From: Roseobacter litoralis Och 149
GTDB lineage: Bacteria > Pseudomonadota > Alphaproteobacteria > Rhodobacterales > Rhodobacteraceae
DNA: 64,000 bases
Direction: 5' to 3'
Assembly: GCF_000154785.2 (NCBI RefSeq)
Contig: NC_015730.1
Coordinates: 3,658,001-3,722,000, forward strand
Shown: piece after piece, positions 1 through 9,573 of the stretch
How the letters are laid out: every line of letters begins with the position of its first letter
Position numbering within the stretch: position 1 is the stretch's first letter
Translations under genes and position numbers: made by a program
Notes under the pieces: generated by a model
Databases searched by the model: none
Seen by the model: the letters and a program-made list of their open reading frames with translations, nothing else
Told to the model about the DNA's origin: nothing

Positions 1-813
1 ATCAACAGCCTTCCCGTTGCCGAACTCCTCAAAAAGCCCGGTCAATACTGGCTGGATGACATCGAACACATCCTGCTGTGTGACGAAACTCATTTCGATA
101 TCGAGCTGGTAGAAGTCTGTCGGGGAGCGATCCGCCCGCGGGTCTTCATCCCGAAAACAGGGTGCAATCTGAAAGTACTTATCGAAACCAGATACCATCA
201 AAAGCTGTTTGAATTGCTGCGGTGCTTGCGGCAGCGCATAAAACCGGCCCGGGTGCAGGCGCGATGGCACGAGAAAATCGCGCGCGCCTTCGGGACTTGA
301 GGCTGTGATGATCGGGGTTTGGAATTCCCGAAAATCGGCTTTCCACATCTGTTGACGAAGTGAGGCAACGACATCCGAGCGCAGCTTCATGTTCGCCTGC
401 ATGTTGGCGCGGCGCAAATCCAGATACCGATACTTCAGGCGCGTTTCTTCCGGGTATTCCTGATCGCCAAAAACCTGAAGCGGCAGTTCTTCCGAAGCGC
501 CCAGCACTTCGAGACCTTTTACAAACACTTCGATTTCACCTGTTGAAATCTTGTCGTTTACCAAACTGGCATCTCTGGCTTTCACGAGACCATCTACCCG
601 AATGCACCATTCAGCGCGCACCTTCTCCATTTGGTCAAAGACCGGGCTGTCTGGGTCGCAAAGAAGTTGAGTGATGCCATAATGATCGCGCAGATCGAGA
701 AAAAGCACCCCGCCATGGTCACGCACACGATGCACCCAACCGGACAGTCGCACAGTTTCACCAACGTCTTGCGCGCTCAGATCTGCGCAAGTGTGACTGC
801 GGTACATGTGCAT
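1..813 (-). CDS. aspS: Aspartate--tRNA ligase, N-terminal 271 residues (runs off the left edge)
   Basis: Charges tRNA-Asp (or tRNA-Asp/Asn) in the cytoplasm. The protein starts [13 protein letters not shown], followed by an OB-fold anticodon-binding domain ([19 protein letters not shown], residues about 24-45), then the class II catalytic core with RYLDLRR, the tRNA-synthetase stretch around [14 protein letters not shown] and motif 2 ([15 protein letters not shown]). The 3' part, including motif 3, lies outside the window. A second ATG two codons in (807) is an alternative start. No neighbour is co-transcribed inside the window. Family assignment is secure; discriminating versus non-discriminating specificity cannot be judged here. 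Confidence 0.96.
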   Translation of the reverse strand, partial: MHMYRSHTCADLSAQDVGETVRLSGWVHRVRDHGGVLFLDLRDHYGITQLLCDPDSPVFDQMEKVRAEWCIRVDGLVKARDASLVNDKISTGEIEVFVKGLEVLGASEELPLQVFGDQEYPEETRLKYRYLDLRRANMQANMKLRSDVVASLRQQMWKADFREFQTPIITASSPEGARDFLVPSRLHPGRFYALPQAPQQFKQLLMVSGFDKYFQIAPCFRDEDPRADRSPTDFYQLDIEMSFVTQQDVFDVIQPVLTGLFEEFGNGKAVD

Positions 814-1239
814 TAGACTATTCCTTCACGGGGCTGAAATTTGACGCCAGATACACCTTCTGGATATCAGGAAGTCAAGCCATGCGCGTTGATCTTTTGG
901 CGCTATGGCGCAGCGCGGCGTTTTTCAGACGCCAAAGCGCACTATATTCACAACATCGCCGAAAAACGCGTGATCAGAGCGGGCAGCACGGGATAACTGT
1001 GACACGCCGTAACGTCACAGGAAGGGACAGAGGACAGCAAGTTCTGCGCTCTCACTGTCAAATCGACATCATTTGCACGGTCAAAACGCGCGCCTGCCAT
1101 ATGCGCTGTGGTCCAAAAGTACCGGTAAGCATGCTTCGATGTCCTGCATAGACACGGGTCAGGCAGGTGATCAGATCAAGGGAGCCTGCGAACTTACGCC
1201 CGATCCGAGCTCCGGCTTTGGAGGTGCCAAATCATGCTT
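814..1239. other. Intergenic, no gene seen
   Basis: Between the aspS start and the degraded reading frame at 1240-1560. It presumably holds the aspS promoter. No convincing coding frame, repeat or RNA was recognised. Confidence 0.5.
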
Positions 1240-1560
1240 CTGTAAGTGGCTTGGTGGTGGAGCGACATACCGGGCCCTTTCACAAAGCGTTCCGCCAGCA
1301 GGACCGGATCCGATCATATGCATGGGCAGCCAGTCAGGTTTTGCAATGCTGCGGCCACACTGGCTGAACCGCCGCTGATAGATGATTTCCAGCTTATCAC
1401 AGCAACCTTCTGTGATGATGACTGCATCCTCTGTACCAAGATACTCAATCACCGCCCTCGTGGCCAATCTTGTCCCATGGATGGATACGGCAAAATCCGT
1501 CAAGTTTGCATTCGCTTGGACCAGCGCCAGGCGTGCGCCGTTCATCGGCACGATCTGACT
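1240..1560 (-). pseudogene. Fossil fragment of a hydantoinase A / oxoprolinase N-terminal domain
   Basis: A minus-strand open frame spans 1171-1983, but only its middle resembles a known family. HGTRLATRAVIEYLG and AVIITEGCCDKLEII match the hydantoinase A N-terminal pattern HGTT-x-TNA-x-IE...ALITTEGF-x-DVLEI in order and spacing. The invariant residues are eroded (HGTR, ATRA, CCD instead of HGTT, TNA, FRD), and nothing of the large C-terminal domain is present. The upstream part of the frame (residues 1-140) was not recognised. Read as a decayed gene remnant, not a working enzyme. Confidence 0.4.
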
Positions 1561-2012
1561 TTTTTTCAAAGTCGGCCTGTGGAGGAACCAGAGCTGGCGT
1601 AAATCATAGCGCATCTGACCACCAGACAACACTCGGTCGAGCGGTGGTTCATCGACGTGCACAGGACAAGGTAATTTGCCGCCGACAGCGGTCTCCACCT
1701 GCAAGGTAAGATCTGCAAGCTTGTGTTCCGGCAAGCCAGAGTAGCAACCGCGGCTTTGCCAATGCAGTTTACGCGACCGACCCCCATAATCTTGGCGCAT
1801 AAACCATGTCACATTTTCACACGAAAAGTCGCGCTTATGTGAATTTGCTGGTTTATGGGTTGACCGTGGGCCGACTTCCTCGATCATATAAGGCCGAACG
1901 TATATAACATCTCCCGGCCGCGGCACCGGCATATTTGTCCGATGTTGACGGCAGAAAGCAAATACTGTGACGCATCGGCCCAAGTCATATCAACATCCTC
2001 GCCAAAACGCTT

Positions 2013-2390
2013 ATGACTGAGGCTGCGTTCATTCTGGACATACTGCGTGGTTGGGGTATCGTCGGCTCGCTTGTTGCTGCGGTCTTTCTGACCATCGGGA
2101 TGGACCGGATAGATGCTGACGCGCGCGGGGCTTATGTCTTTCGCCCACTTTTAATACCCGGCATCCTCGTCATCTGGCCGTTGGTTTTGTGGCGCTGGTA
2201 TCTCTATGAAACCGGTGCTGAGCGATGGGAGAGCAGATATGATCCCCCGCGCAAAGCACATTTTACAGTCGGCTGGGTCATGCCAATCGGGATATGCCTG
2301 ATTATTCTGACAGGGCTTTCAGTGCGCCAGACTTGGCCAATAGGGTTTGAACCGGTTCAGCTTTCAGCACCGTCGGAAACTGCACAATGA
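2013..2390 (+). CDS. Small integral membrane protein, first gene of the Rieske/ferric-reductase-like operon
   Basis: A 125-residue protein with three predicted membrane segments (about residues 12-30, 44-62 and 85-103) and a loop RWYLYETGAERWESRYD between the second and third. Not recognised as a named family. Its end overlaps the start of the next gene by 4 bp (ATGA), so the two are translationally coupled. From context it is probably a membrane subunit or accessory factor of the heme/Rieske protein encoded next. Function is inferred from position only. Confidence 0.8.
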   Translation: MTEAAFILDILRGWGIVGSLVAAVFLTIGMDRIDADARGAYVFRPLLIPGILVIWPLVLWRWYLYETGAERWESRYDPPRKAHFTVGWVMPIGICLIILTGLSVRQTWPIGFEPVQLSAPSETAQ

Positions 2391-3448
2391 GCGTCAAATA
2401 CATCCCCGTTCAGTGGAACAACAACAAGTACATTTATGATGCGGTCATGCTCGCGGGTGTCGTGCTGTTTCTGTATGTATTTCTTTATGCGGCACCTGCC
2501 GCGCTGAACCATGAGCGCGCGGTCAACCCGCAAATTCACAACGCGCGCGCTTTTGGAGCCTGTGCTTTCGTCATGTTGACGGTCATTCTGTGCATTGGCC
2601 CACTGGCGCGGCTCAACCCCCGGTTTCTACCGCTGTTGTACAACCGCCGACATTTCGGCGTGATGACGACATTTGTTGCGATCACCCATGCATCTTATGT
2701 GGTCGACTGGTATTTCGCCTTTTCGTCGTCGAACAAATACGAAGCGGTCCTCTTTGCCAATACATCCTACGGGCAGCTTGCTGGCTTTCCCTTTGAGATC
2801 TTTGGCGTGTTCGCGCTATTTGTGCTGATTATTCTCGCTGCGACCAGCCACGACTTCTGGCTCAAGTTCCTCAGCCCCCCGGTGTGGAAGCGGCTGCATT
2901 ACCTCATTTACCCCGCCTATCTCGCCGTCGTGGCGCATGTCAGCTTAGGTATTTTACAAGATCAGCAAAACCATAGCTTCACGGTGATCTTTATTGCCGG
3001 CGCGGGCGCTGTGGGCGCATTACATTTAGCTGCTGCGCTGTCCGAGCGGCGACAAGACAAGGCCCAAAAAACGCGGCAAACGGACTGGGTGGATGTGTGC
3101 ACAACGTCCGAGATGACCGACGGCTTTGCAAAAATCAAACTGCTCGCAAACGGGGAGCGCGTGGCGGTTTATCTGACGGACGGAAAGCTCAGCGCGATTT
3201 CCAATGCCTGCGCACATCAAAACGGCCCCCTGGGCGAGGGTCGTGTCATCGATTGCCTCGTGACCTGTCCGTGGCATGGATTTCAATATGATGTCACCTC
3301 AGGACGCTCTCCTGCGCCTTTCACCGAAACTGTCCCGACATATAATCTGCGGCTCGACGGAGCGCGGGTTCTGGTCGACCCTAAGGCGAACCCACCCGGC
3401 ACCTATGTTGAACCCATTGCGGTCCCCAACCCCATGAAAGGACTGTGA
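2387..3448 (+). CDS. Ferric-reductase-like heme membrane protein with C-terminal Rieske [2Fe-2S] domain
   Basis: A 353-residue membrane redox protein. Residues 20-215 form a ferric-reductase-like transmembrane domain with several helices and likely heme-ligand histidines (ITHASYVVDWYF; LHYLIYPAYLAVVAHVSLG). Residues about 235-335 form a Rieske domain with both cluster motifs, C-x-H (ACAHQNGPLGEG) and C-x2-H (VTCPWHGFQYD). The combination suggests electron transfer between a membrane heme domain and a soluble Rieske centre; the electron donor and acceptor are unknown. Overlaps the genes on both sides (ATGA upstream, TGATG downstream), so it is part of one transcript covering 2013-4475. Confidence 0.9.
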   Translation: MSVKYIPVQWNNNKYIYDAVMLAGVVLFLYVFLYAAPAALNHERAVNPQIHNARAFGACAFVMLTVILCIGPLARLNPRFLPLLYNRRHFGVMTTFVAITHASYVVDWYFAFSSSNKYEAVLFANTSYGQLAGFPFEIFGVFALFVLIILAATSHDFWLKFLSPPVWKRLHYLIYPAYLAVVAHVSLGILQDQQNHSFTVIFIAGAGAVGALHLAAALSERRQDKAQKTRQTDWVDVCTTSEMTDGFAKIKLLANGERVAVYLTDGKLSAISNACAHQNGPLGEGRVIDCLVTCPWHGFQYDVTSGRSPAPFTETVPTYNLRLDGARVLVDPKANPPGTYVEPIAVPNPMKGL

Positions 3449-4209
3449 TGGACAACAAGGACGCCCCCTTTTTCGTCGGCTACCTGCCAACCCCAAAGGG
3501 ATTACGCGCCCTTTTGCTGGGCATATGCGTGCTGTTCATTTCGGGGTTGGCAGGTTTGGGTTTTGCGCTTGGCACCGCACAGGATGACCCCGGCCCGGGC
3601 GCATTTCGGTTCGACTATGGCCGTCAGACTGTGACGGGCGTTATGGAAATGACACCCTATCCTCTGCTGCGTGTCACGCAAGGCAATGACAGGATTCTGC
3701 CCGGCGACACGTTGATGCTTTCGGCAGGCGGAAAAACCGGCGTGCAGGGTCGCGCGGCCCCACTGGAAGGTCAACTCGTTCAGGTGTCCGGCGTCATTCT
3801 CGAACGCGGGGATCTCAACATGATGCAGGTCCGCGGGGGGCGCCAAGGCATATCAGCCGTTGAAGGCGAACCACCGGCGCAAAGCGTCGAACCTCTTGGA
3901 CGATGGAAACTGGCGGGCGAAATCTGCGATGGCAAATGTCTTGCTGGTGCGATGCGCCCCGGCATCGGGCTTGCCCATAAGGCCTGCGCCAACCTGTGCC
4001 TGTTGGGCGGGGTGCCGCCGGTATTCGTGTCTTCTCAGCCGGTGGATGGAGAAGAATTCCTGTTGATCACTGGGCCAGACGGCACAGAACTGCCGCAAGA
4101 AGCGTATGATTACATTGCCCGATACGTATCCCTCGAAGGCGAAATTGAACGGCGCGGCGACTTGCTTGTTCTGATGCTGGATCCTGAAACACTGACGGTT
4201 CTGAAGTAA
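3448..4209 (+). CDS. Membrane-anchored periplasmic protein of the Rieske operon, unknown function
   Basis: 253 residues. I place the start at the ATG of the TGATG overlap with the preceding gene; a GTG one codon upstream is also possible. One N-terminal membrane segment (about residues 20-42) is followed by a soluble domain with beta-rich sequence and four cysteines in the second half (CDGKCLAG, KACANLCLLGG), a spacing that could bind a metal or form disulfides. No family recognised. Translational coupling on both sides ties it to the heme/Rieske protein. Confidence 0.82.
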   Translation: MDNKDAPFFVGYLPTPKGLRALLLGICVLFISGLAGLGFALGTAQDDPGPGAFRFDYGRQTVTGVMEMTPYPLLRVTQGNDRILPGDTLMLSAGGKTGVQGRAAPLEGQLVQVSGVILERGDLNMMQVRGGRQGISAVEGEPPAQSVEPLGRWKLAGEICDGKCLAGAMRPGIGLAHKACANLCLLGGVPPVFVSSQPVDGEEFLLITGPDGTELPQEAYDYIARYVSLEGEIERRGDLLVLMLDPETLTVLK

Positions 4210-4475
4210 TGCGTCGCTGGGTTTCATTGACAGTAATCGCGTTGATTACTCTGATCTTCTTTTATCTGTCTCGCTTTTGGTACCTGAACCTGTGGCCGCG
4301 CCAAGGTCTTTTGGGCATAGAGGAATTGCGCCCACAGGGCGGATTGCTCGCCCGGTGGCTGCGGGGTACAGATGCCGCACCGTATGAGTTGCTCATCTGG
4401 GCCACCGCCTTTTTCGCTGTGTTGAGCATAGCGCAAAAGATCTATGATAGAATCCCGCCTCGGGAAGGCGAGTGA
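4209..4475 (+). CDS. Small two-helix membrane protein, last gene of the Rieske operon
   Basis: 88 residues, starting at an ATG that shares its first base with the upstream stop (TAATG). Membrane segments lie at about residues 5-22 and 60-76. Not recognised as a family. Start-stop coupling makes it the fourth member of the operon and a likely small subunit or assembly partner. Confidence 0.75.
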   Translation: MRRWVSLTVIALITLIFFYLSRFWYLNLWPRQGLLGIEELRPQGGLLARWLRGTDAAPYELLIWATAFFAVLSIAQKIYDRIPPREGE

Positions 4476-4933
4476 AGCACGTTGGGATCGGATCGTTTGC
4501 GCCCGCATTCACCGTCTCGGATATCGAAATTTCTCTGATCTTGAGACTTCGAATCCATGTCGGTTGCGATCACAGTTTACCCCACGCGCTTCCCTGAAAA
4601 CGGAAACGGTCCACTGGTTTGTTGTTGCTCTCGGCGCTCCCAAAGACGGAACGCTCTGCATAAATCGAAGCAACCACAACCAATAGAGATGCGCATTTTC
4701 CAATTGCTGCAGCTTAGCTCTGCAAGGGTGAGATGATAACGTAAAGCACTGTGAAATATATATTATCACACATCACAGGTTGCAGCGGAAATTCATACTC
4801 TGTCATATTTTGACAGACACAGTCCTTGGATGAATGAGCCAGTTCTTGCTTAACACAAAGCGATTGTTGACCGACTCGGAACAATGCGCTCACATTATTG
4901 TCATTTAGTATTAGTTAAAAAAGGATTAAAATT
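4476..4933. promoter_or_regulatory. Intergenic leader upstream of the RTX gene, with a short palindrome
   Basis: 458 bp without a convincing gene. An inverted repeat TGTCA-(5)-TGACA lies near 4802-4818, about 120 bp before the RTX start, and could be an operator. No function is claimed for the rest. Confidence 0.3.
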
Positions 4934-7930
4934 ATGGCTACGCCGACAGAATGGCTCAATGAATTTCAAGTAAACACCGGCACCGCAGCGACTGGCACTC
5001 AGTCGGATCCCCAAATACTCGGATTGAATAACGGACACTTCGTTGTGGCATGGACCGAACAAACCTCGGGTTTGATCGGAACGGACCTTGGCTCTGACAT
5101 TATCGCCAAGATTTTTGACGCCGAGGGAAATGTCGTCAGAAATTCCTTTCAGTTGAACCAGGCATTCTTCCCTGATGATGAACGAGACTTCGATCTTGTC
5201 GCGACGCATGACGGCTTTGCGATGGCGTTTCAGGATGACGATATTGCGAACTCAAACCAGACCGACATCAGATACGAACGCTATGATTTTGACGGTGACC
5301 TTCTGCTAAGCCGCAGCATTGCAACCGAAAACGTATTGGCCGAATTTCTGCGCAATCCACAGATCGCCTCGAACCTGATTTCAACCAACGACGATGTCTT
5401 CGTGGCCTATGATGACGCGGTTTCTTCCGATGCTGACATCAGTGGCCGGATCATTGATCAGCTTGACGTGATTGGTGCGGAGTTTGCGGCTGGGCAGAAT
5501 GGGGCTGATCGGAATGCGCTTGGTGATGTAACCGTTCTGAGTAACGGCAATTTTGTGTCGGCCTATGAGGAAACAGATCCATCGGGCGTTGGGATCGAAT
5601 TCAAGATCGTGTCAGCGGCTGGTGCGCCAATCGCCAATATAAACGTTACCAACGGGACCGTCAGCACAGATCCGGCCATTGCGGCGCTTGAAGGCGGCGG
5701 CTTTGTCGTCACCTTTAACACGGGCAATGATATCTTTTTCAGAACCTACAGCAACACAGGGACCTTCCAGAACAGCGGCACAGTCGCCTCCGGGGCCAAC
5801 AACCAGAACGAAGCGGTGGTCACTGCCCTGCCGGATGGCGATTTTGTCGTGGCTTGGGATGATGACACCAGCGATAACCTTTTTGCGCGCCGGTTCAATG
5901 CGGATGGCTCGTCGGATGGGTTTACCTTCGTGGTGGAGAACGCCAACGTCACAACCATCGACATCAGCACCACAGGCGACGGGCGTATTCTCTTTGCCTG
6001 GCAGCAAATTGGCGGCGAAATTCTGGCCTCTGTCTGGGATCCGCGTCCGGCGGTTATTGACCCGGATGATTATGATGGACAGCGTGCACATGTGCTCGAT
6101 TCCGATGTAATCACCACCGGTTTGGGCGGTTCGACCGTTCTGGCGGGTGCTGGCTTCAAGACCGTGCTGGGTCAGGGTGGCAACGACATCATCAGCTCGT
6201 CAGGTGCCGGTGAGTATTTTGGCGGTGGCGGTAATGACCGGATCACTGCTGGCAACGGCACAAATGAATTGCTCAATGGTGGCGCGGGCATCGATACGCT
6301 GATCACCACGACGTTCAACTTCGACTATGAGATCAACATGGTGAGCGGCGTCACCAATTTCGTGGGCGAGTCGTTCATTAATTTCGAAAACATCATCATG
6401 GGCAACGGCAACGACACAGTTGTCGGAACAAGTGGCTCGAACGGGATCGAAACAGGCGCTGGCAATGACTCCGTTGATGGCGGCGCAGGCAACGATACGA
6501 TCATCACGGGCAGCGGAAATGACACGGTTCTTGCAAGCTCAGGCAGTGACACGATTTTCCTTGGCGATGGCAACGATACCGCGACGTCTTCGGGGACCGA
6601 TACGATCTTTGGCGAGGCGGGGGATGACCTGATCTTTGCCGGGCTTGGCTTGCCGGAAACCCTTGATGGGGGCACCGGGGTTGATACGCTGAACACGACT
6701 TTGTTCAACGGCTCCTATGTCGTCAATCTTGCGACCGGACTGACGAATTTCGCGGGCGAGGTCTTTACCAACTTCGAGAATATCATTTCCGGCAGTGGCA
6801 ATGATGAGTTGCTTGGCACGTCAGGCGCCAATGAGATGGATGGCGGGGCCGGAAATGACCGGATTCTCGGCCTTGGGGGCAATGACGAATTGATCGGTGG
6901 CCTTGGCAGCGACATCCTGAACGGCGGTGACGGCAATGACGAGATCGACGGCGGCGATGGCAACGACATCATGTATGGCGGCACTGGCAATGACGACATG
7001 GACGGTGGGGCTGGTGACGATCTGCTGATCGGCAATGACGGCAATGATGTCATGCTGGGCGGCCTCGGCAACGACATGTTCCGCGGTGGCACCGGGGTCG
7101 ATAACATCGATGGCGGCGCGGGCGACGACGAAGCCTTTGGCGGGGACGGCAATGACACCCTGCGCGGCGATGTCGGCAACGATCTGCTGGACGGCAGTGC
7201 AGGCAATGACTTCATCGACGGTGAGGAGGGCAATGACATCCTGGTCGGTCAGATCGGCAATGACACGCTGCTCGGCGGTGCCGGGCTGGATGAGTTGCGC
7301 GGCGGCGGCGGCGATGACTTCCTGAACGGTGAGGCTGGCAATGACACCATGTTCGGTGGCGCGAATGAAGACACTTTGTTCGGCGGCAGCGGCGACGACA
7401 TCCTGCAGGGCAACCAGCAGAATGATGATCTGTTTGGTCAGTCAGGCAATGACCGGTTGTTCGGCGGTGATGGCTTTGATTTCCTTGATGGCGGGTCGGG
7501 CAATGACCGGCTTGAGGGCGGCAACGGCCTTGATGTTCTGGTCGGTGGTCTGGGGGCGGATATTCTGCTGGGCGGCGCGCAGAACGATATCTTCCAGTTC
7601 AACAGTGTCGGGGAGTCCAACCTTGGCACGCGGGACACCATCATCGGGATGGACGGCGTTGGCGGCGCGGGGGGCGATCGGATCGATCTGTCCAACATCG
7701 ACGCGAATTCCCTCATCGGCGGGAACCAGGCGTTTACCTTCCTCGGCTTGCAGACGACGGCGTCGGCACTGTCGTTCGGCGCAGGTGTGTTCTGGCTCGA
7801 GAACGCAGGTGGGCCAACTTTGTTGTTCGGGAACATCGACAATGATGCCACAATCGAACTTGCGATCCAGATCAACGACGGCGCGGGCGTCTCGGCTGCG
7901 GACTATGTCTTCGGTGATTTCATCGTCTGA
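4934..7930 (+). CDS. Large RTX (hemolysin-type calcium-binding) secreted protein
   Basis: 998 residues. Residues 1-375 are built of repeated beta-strand units (recurring GGFVVTF, GNFVSAY, GDFVVAW), suggesting a beta-propeller-like passenger. Residues about 400-890 hold dozens of RTX nonapeptides (GGxGNDxLx), which bind calcium and fold outside the cell. The last 100 residues (GDRIDLSNID...DYVFGDFIV) are a typical non-cleaved type I secretion signal region. No N-terminal signal peptide and no local ABC/HlyD secretion genes, so the exporter must lie elsewhere. The same C-terminal module ends the RTX protein at 32648-35191. Likely an adhesin or matrix protein; no catalytic motif seen. Confidence 0.93.
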   Translation: MATPTEWLNEFQVNTGTAATGTQSDPQILGLNNGHFVVAWTEQTSGLIGTDLGSDIIAKIFDAEGNVVRNSFQLNQAFFPDDERDFDLVATHDGFAMAFQDDDIANSNQTDIRYERYDFDGDLLLSRSIATENVLAEFLRNPQIASNLISTNDDVFVAYDDAVSSDADISGRIIDQLDVIGAEFAAGQNGADRNALGDVTVLSNGNFVSAYEETDPSGVGIEFKIVSAAGAPIANINVTNGTVSTDPAIAALEGGGFVVTFNTGNDIFFRTYSNTGTFQNSGTVASGANNQNEAVVTALPDGDFVVAWDDDTSDNLFARRFNADGSSDGFTFVVENANVTTIDISTTGDGRILFAWQQIGGEILASVWDPRPAVIDPDDYDGQRAHVLDSDVITTGLGGSTVLAGAGFKTVLGQGGNDIISSSGAGEYFGGGGNDRITAGNGTNELLNGGAGIDTLITTTFNFDYEINMVSGVTNFVGESFINFENIIMGNGNDTVVGTSGSNGIETGAGNDSVDGGAGNDTIITGSGNDTVLASSGSDTIFLGDGNDTATSSGTDTIFGEAGDDLIFAGLGLPETLDGGTGVDTLNTTLFNGSYVVNLATGLTNFAGEVFTNFENIISGSGNDELLGTSGANEMDGGAGNDRILGLGGNDELIGGLGSDILNGGDGNDEIDGGDGNDIMYGGTGNDDMDGGAGDDLLIGNDGNDVMLGGLGNDMFRGGTGVDNIDGGAGDDEAFGGDGNDTLRGDVGNDLLDGSAGNDFIDGEEGNDILVGQIGNDTLLGGAGLDELRGGGGDDFLNGEAGNDTMFGGANEDTLFGGSGDDILQGNQQNDDLFGQSGNDRLFGGDGFDFLDGGSGNDRLEGGNGLDVLVGGLGADILLGGAQNDIFQFNSVGESNLGTRDTIIGMDGVGGAGGDRIDLSNIDANSLIGGNQAFTFLGLQTTASALSFGAGVFWLENAGGPTLLFGNIDNDATIELAIQINDGAGVSAADYVFGDFIV

Positions 7931-7952
7931 ACTAACAGCCTGATATAACAAA

Positions 7953-7989
7953 CCACCACGCGCCGCTCAGGAAAGAGCACGCGTGGTGG
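7953..7989 (+). terminator. Stem-loop after the RTX gene
   Basis: A 10-bp perfect stem (CCACCACGCG / CGCGTGGTGG) around a 17-nt loop, starting 23 bp after the RTX stop. No clear T-tract follows, so it may be a transcript-stabilising hairpin rather than a strict intrinsic terminator. Confidence 0.55.
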
Positions 7990-8139
7990 GCACAAAAGAC
8001 CATCCATTTTACCGTACTCTGGTAATCGCTGTTTTATCTGGTCCGGCGCGCAGAACTCTCGCAGTTCTTTCACTCAAATATCGGGTGTAACGCCATGGCG
8101 AAGAGACTCCATGTGATCGCAGTCGCCGATCAAACGAAC

Positions 8140-8367
8140 CTAATCATCTCCCGACTTCAAACAAAGTTCAACGCGCAGGCGCGCGACTTTCAGTTCCTTG
8201 AAGACATCAACATACCCATTTCGTTCCGAATAACGTTCTAGATCGCGCATCACGTCGAGCACCCAACAAATGTCATTGCCGTCGAGTGATTGGCTGACAC
8301 GGTTTCTAACGAACCTCTTTTCAGCACCTTCCGGGACGACGGACAGCTCTCCTTTTTTGTTTTTCAT
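8140..8367 (-). CDS. Small orphan protein of the local W-[IV]-L-x-V-[LM] family
   Basis: 75 residues. The C-terminal half (WVLDVMRDLERYSERNG) resembles proteins encoded at 23679-23864 (WVLEVLSDLKVYAEEN) and 47817-47966 (WILEVLADMQTFAATNG), and more weakly 56047-56226. AGGA lies about 9 nt before the ATG. Predicted helical and soluble, with no known domain. It lies between a secreted RTX gene and a divergently transcribed LysR gene. The repeated occurrence of this motif in the window is the best evidence that it is a real gene. Confidence 0.6.
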   Translation of the reverse strand: MKNKKGELSVVPEGAEKRFVRNRVSQSLDGNDICWVLDVMRDLERYSERNGYVDVFKELKVARLRVELCLKSGDD

Positions 8368-8460
8368 TAAGAAAATCCTAGCGCGACGCTTAAAAAATAT
8401 TCACTATTTGAAAAATGATTGGAAATACAGATTGATCAATTCACAAAAACCCAAAAACTC

Positions 8461-9375
8461 ATGAGAAATTTCGATACTTCATCAATAGACGGCAGGCTGC
8501 TGAAAGTTTTCCTGACCGTCTACGAAGAAAAATCCGTGACCAAAGCCGCGTCTACACTGGGCACCAGTCAATCAACGATAAGCCACAGTCTTGAAAAGCT
8601 TCGCCAATGCGTCGGCGATCCACTGTTTGTCAAAAGTGGCAGAGGTATCACACCGACAAATGTCGCAACGGCGATCGCGCCAAAAATTTCCTGGATAATC
8701 GGCGAACTGGAAGGGCTTGCCCTTCAATCAGAATACAGCCCGCAGAAAGACACGACCACCTTTACAATAGCTACAAACGTCACAGAATTACTGCCGGTTC
8801 TGATCCCGGTGAAACGGGTAATCCGACGTGCTGCGCCGAACGTCATGATACGTTTTACCGACCTTGGTGCGCGCACAAACGCCCTGAGCGTATTGGCAAA
8901 TGGACTTGCTGATGTCGCGATCACCGCCGCAGTCGGCCCGTACCCGTTGGAGCTGGCCATAGACCATTATTACAAAGACGATTTCGTCTGTTTCTTTGAC
9001 GCCGCCCGACGCAACGCACCAGATACAATCGAGGCATATAGCGCGGCCCGCCACGCCGTTTTGGACTTTGGCGGCACCACGAAAAGTATCGTCGATGCAA
9101 CGCTGGAAAATGCAGGACATACGCGACAGATCTTCTTGGCGGCGGCTAACTCCTATGCCCTCGCAAAACTTGCCTTCGGAACGGATCTGGTTGCCACGTT
9201 GCCAAAGCGTCTTAGTGCGACGGCGTTCAAAGGGTTTTCCCACGTCACCCCGCCGTTTCCGCTTCCACCTGTGACATATGATCTGGTGTGGCACCGCCGC
9301 ACCTTGGACAGTTCACGCCACAAATGGCTGAAGAAGGTGATGATGAACGCGATTTCAGATTTTGATGCGAAATAG
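8461..9375 (+). CDS. LysR-family transcriptional regulator
   Basis: 304 residues from the chosen ATG at 8461; an in-frame TTG at 8419 would add 14 residues without a better ribosome site. An N-terminal winged helix-turn-helix (SVTKAASTLGTSQSTISHSL, residues about 22-41) is followed by a typical LysR effector-binding domain (from about residue 85). The ligand is unknown. It is divergent from the small gene at 8140-8367 and upstream of the chemoreceptor, either of which could be a target. Confidence 0.92.
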   Translation: MRNFDTSSIDGRLLKVFLTVYEEKSVTKAASTLGTSQSTISHSLEKLRQCVGDPLFVKSGRGITPTNVATAIAPKISWIIGELEGLALQSEYSPQKDTTTFTIATNVTELLPVLIPVKRVIRRAAPNVMIRFTDLGARTNALSVLANGLADVAITAAVGPYPLELAIDHYYKDDFVCFFDAARRNAPDTIEAYSAARHAVLDFGGTTKSIVDATLENAGHTRQIFLAAANSYALAKLAFGTDLVATLPKRLSATAFKGFSHVTPPFPLPPVTYDLVWHRRTLDSSRHKWLKKVMMNAISDFDAK

Positions 9376-9573
9376 TCTGATGCGACTTGGGCAAAAGTAA
9401 CGATCTTACCGTCATCTTTCGCAATACGGTGATTTAGAAACTTGGAACAGCCAAGACGACGGCACAAGCATTGTGGCATCATGATCGCCACATGGAAAAA
9501 CTCCCTGAGTAAAGAATTTTGAAACCCTCTCTCAATAATGAGGAATCAAATTCAAGGAAATAGGAAGTCCACT

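Noticed and set aside
360..816. Plus-strand frames at 360-674 and 631-816
   Set aside because: Antisense shadows of aspS, which is clearly coding on the minus strand.
6715..7239. Antisense frame through the RTX repeats, a periodic S/P/L-rich protein
   Set aside because: The periodicity is the mirror of the RTX nonapeptide coding repeats, not a real gene.
6300..7560. Regular DNA repeats that could be mistaken for a CRISPR-like or satellite array
   Set aside because: They encode GGxGND RTX nonapeptides in one continuous frame; there are no unique spacers between identical repeats.
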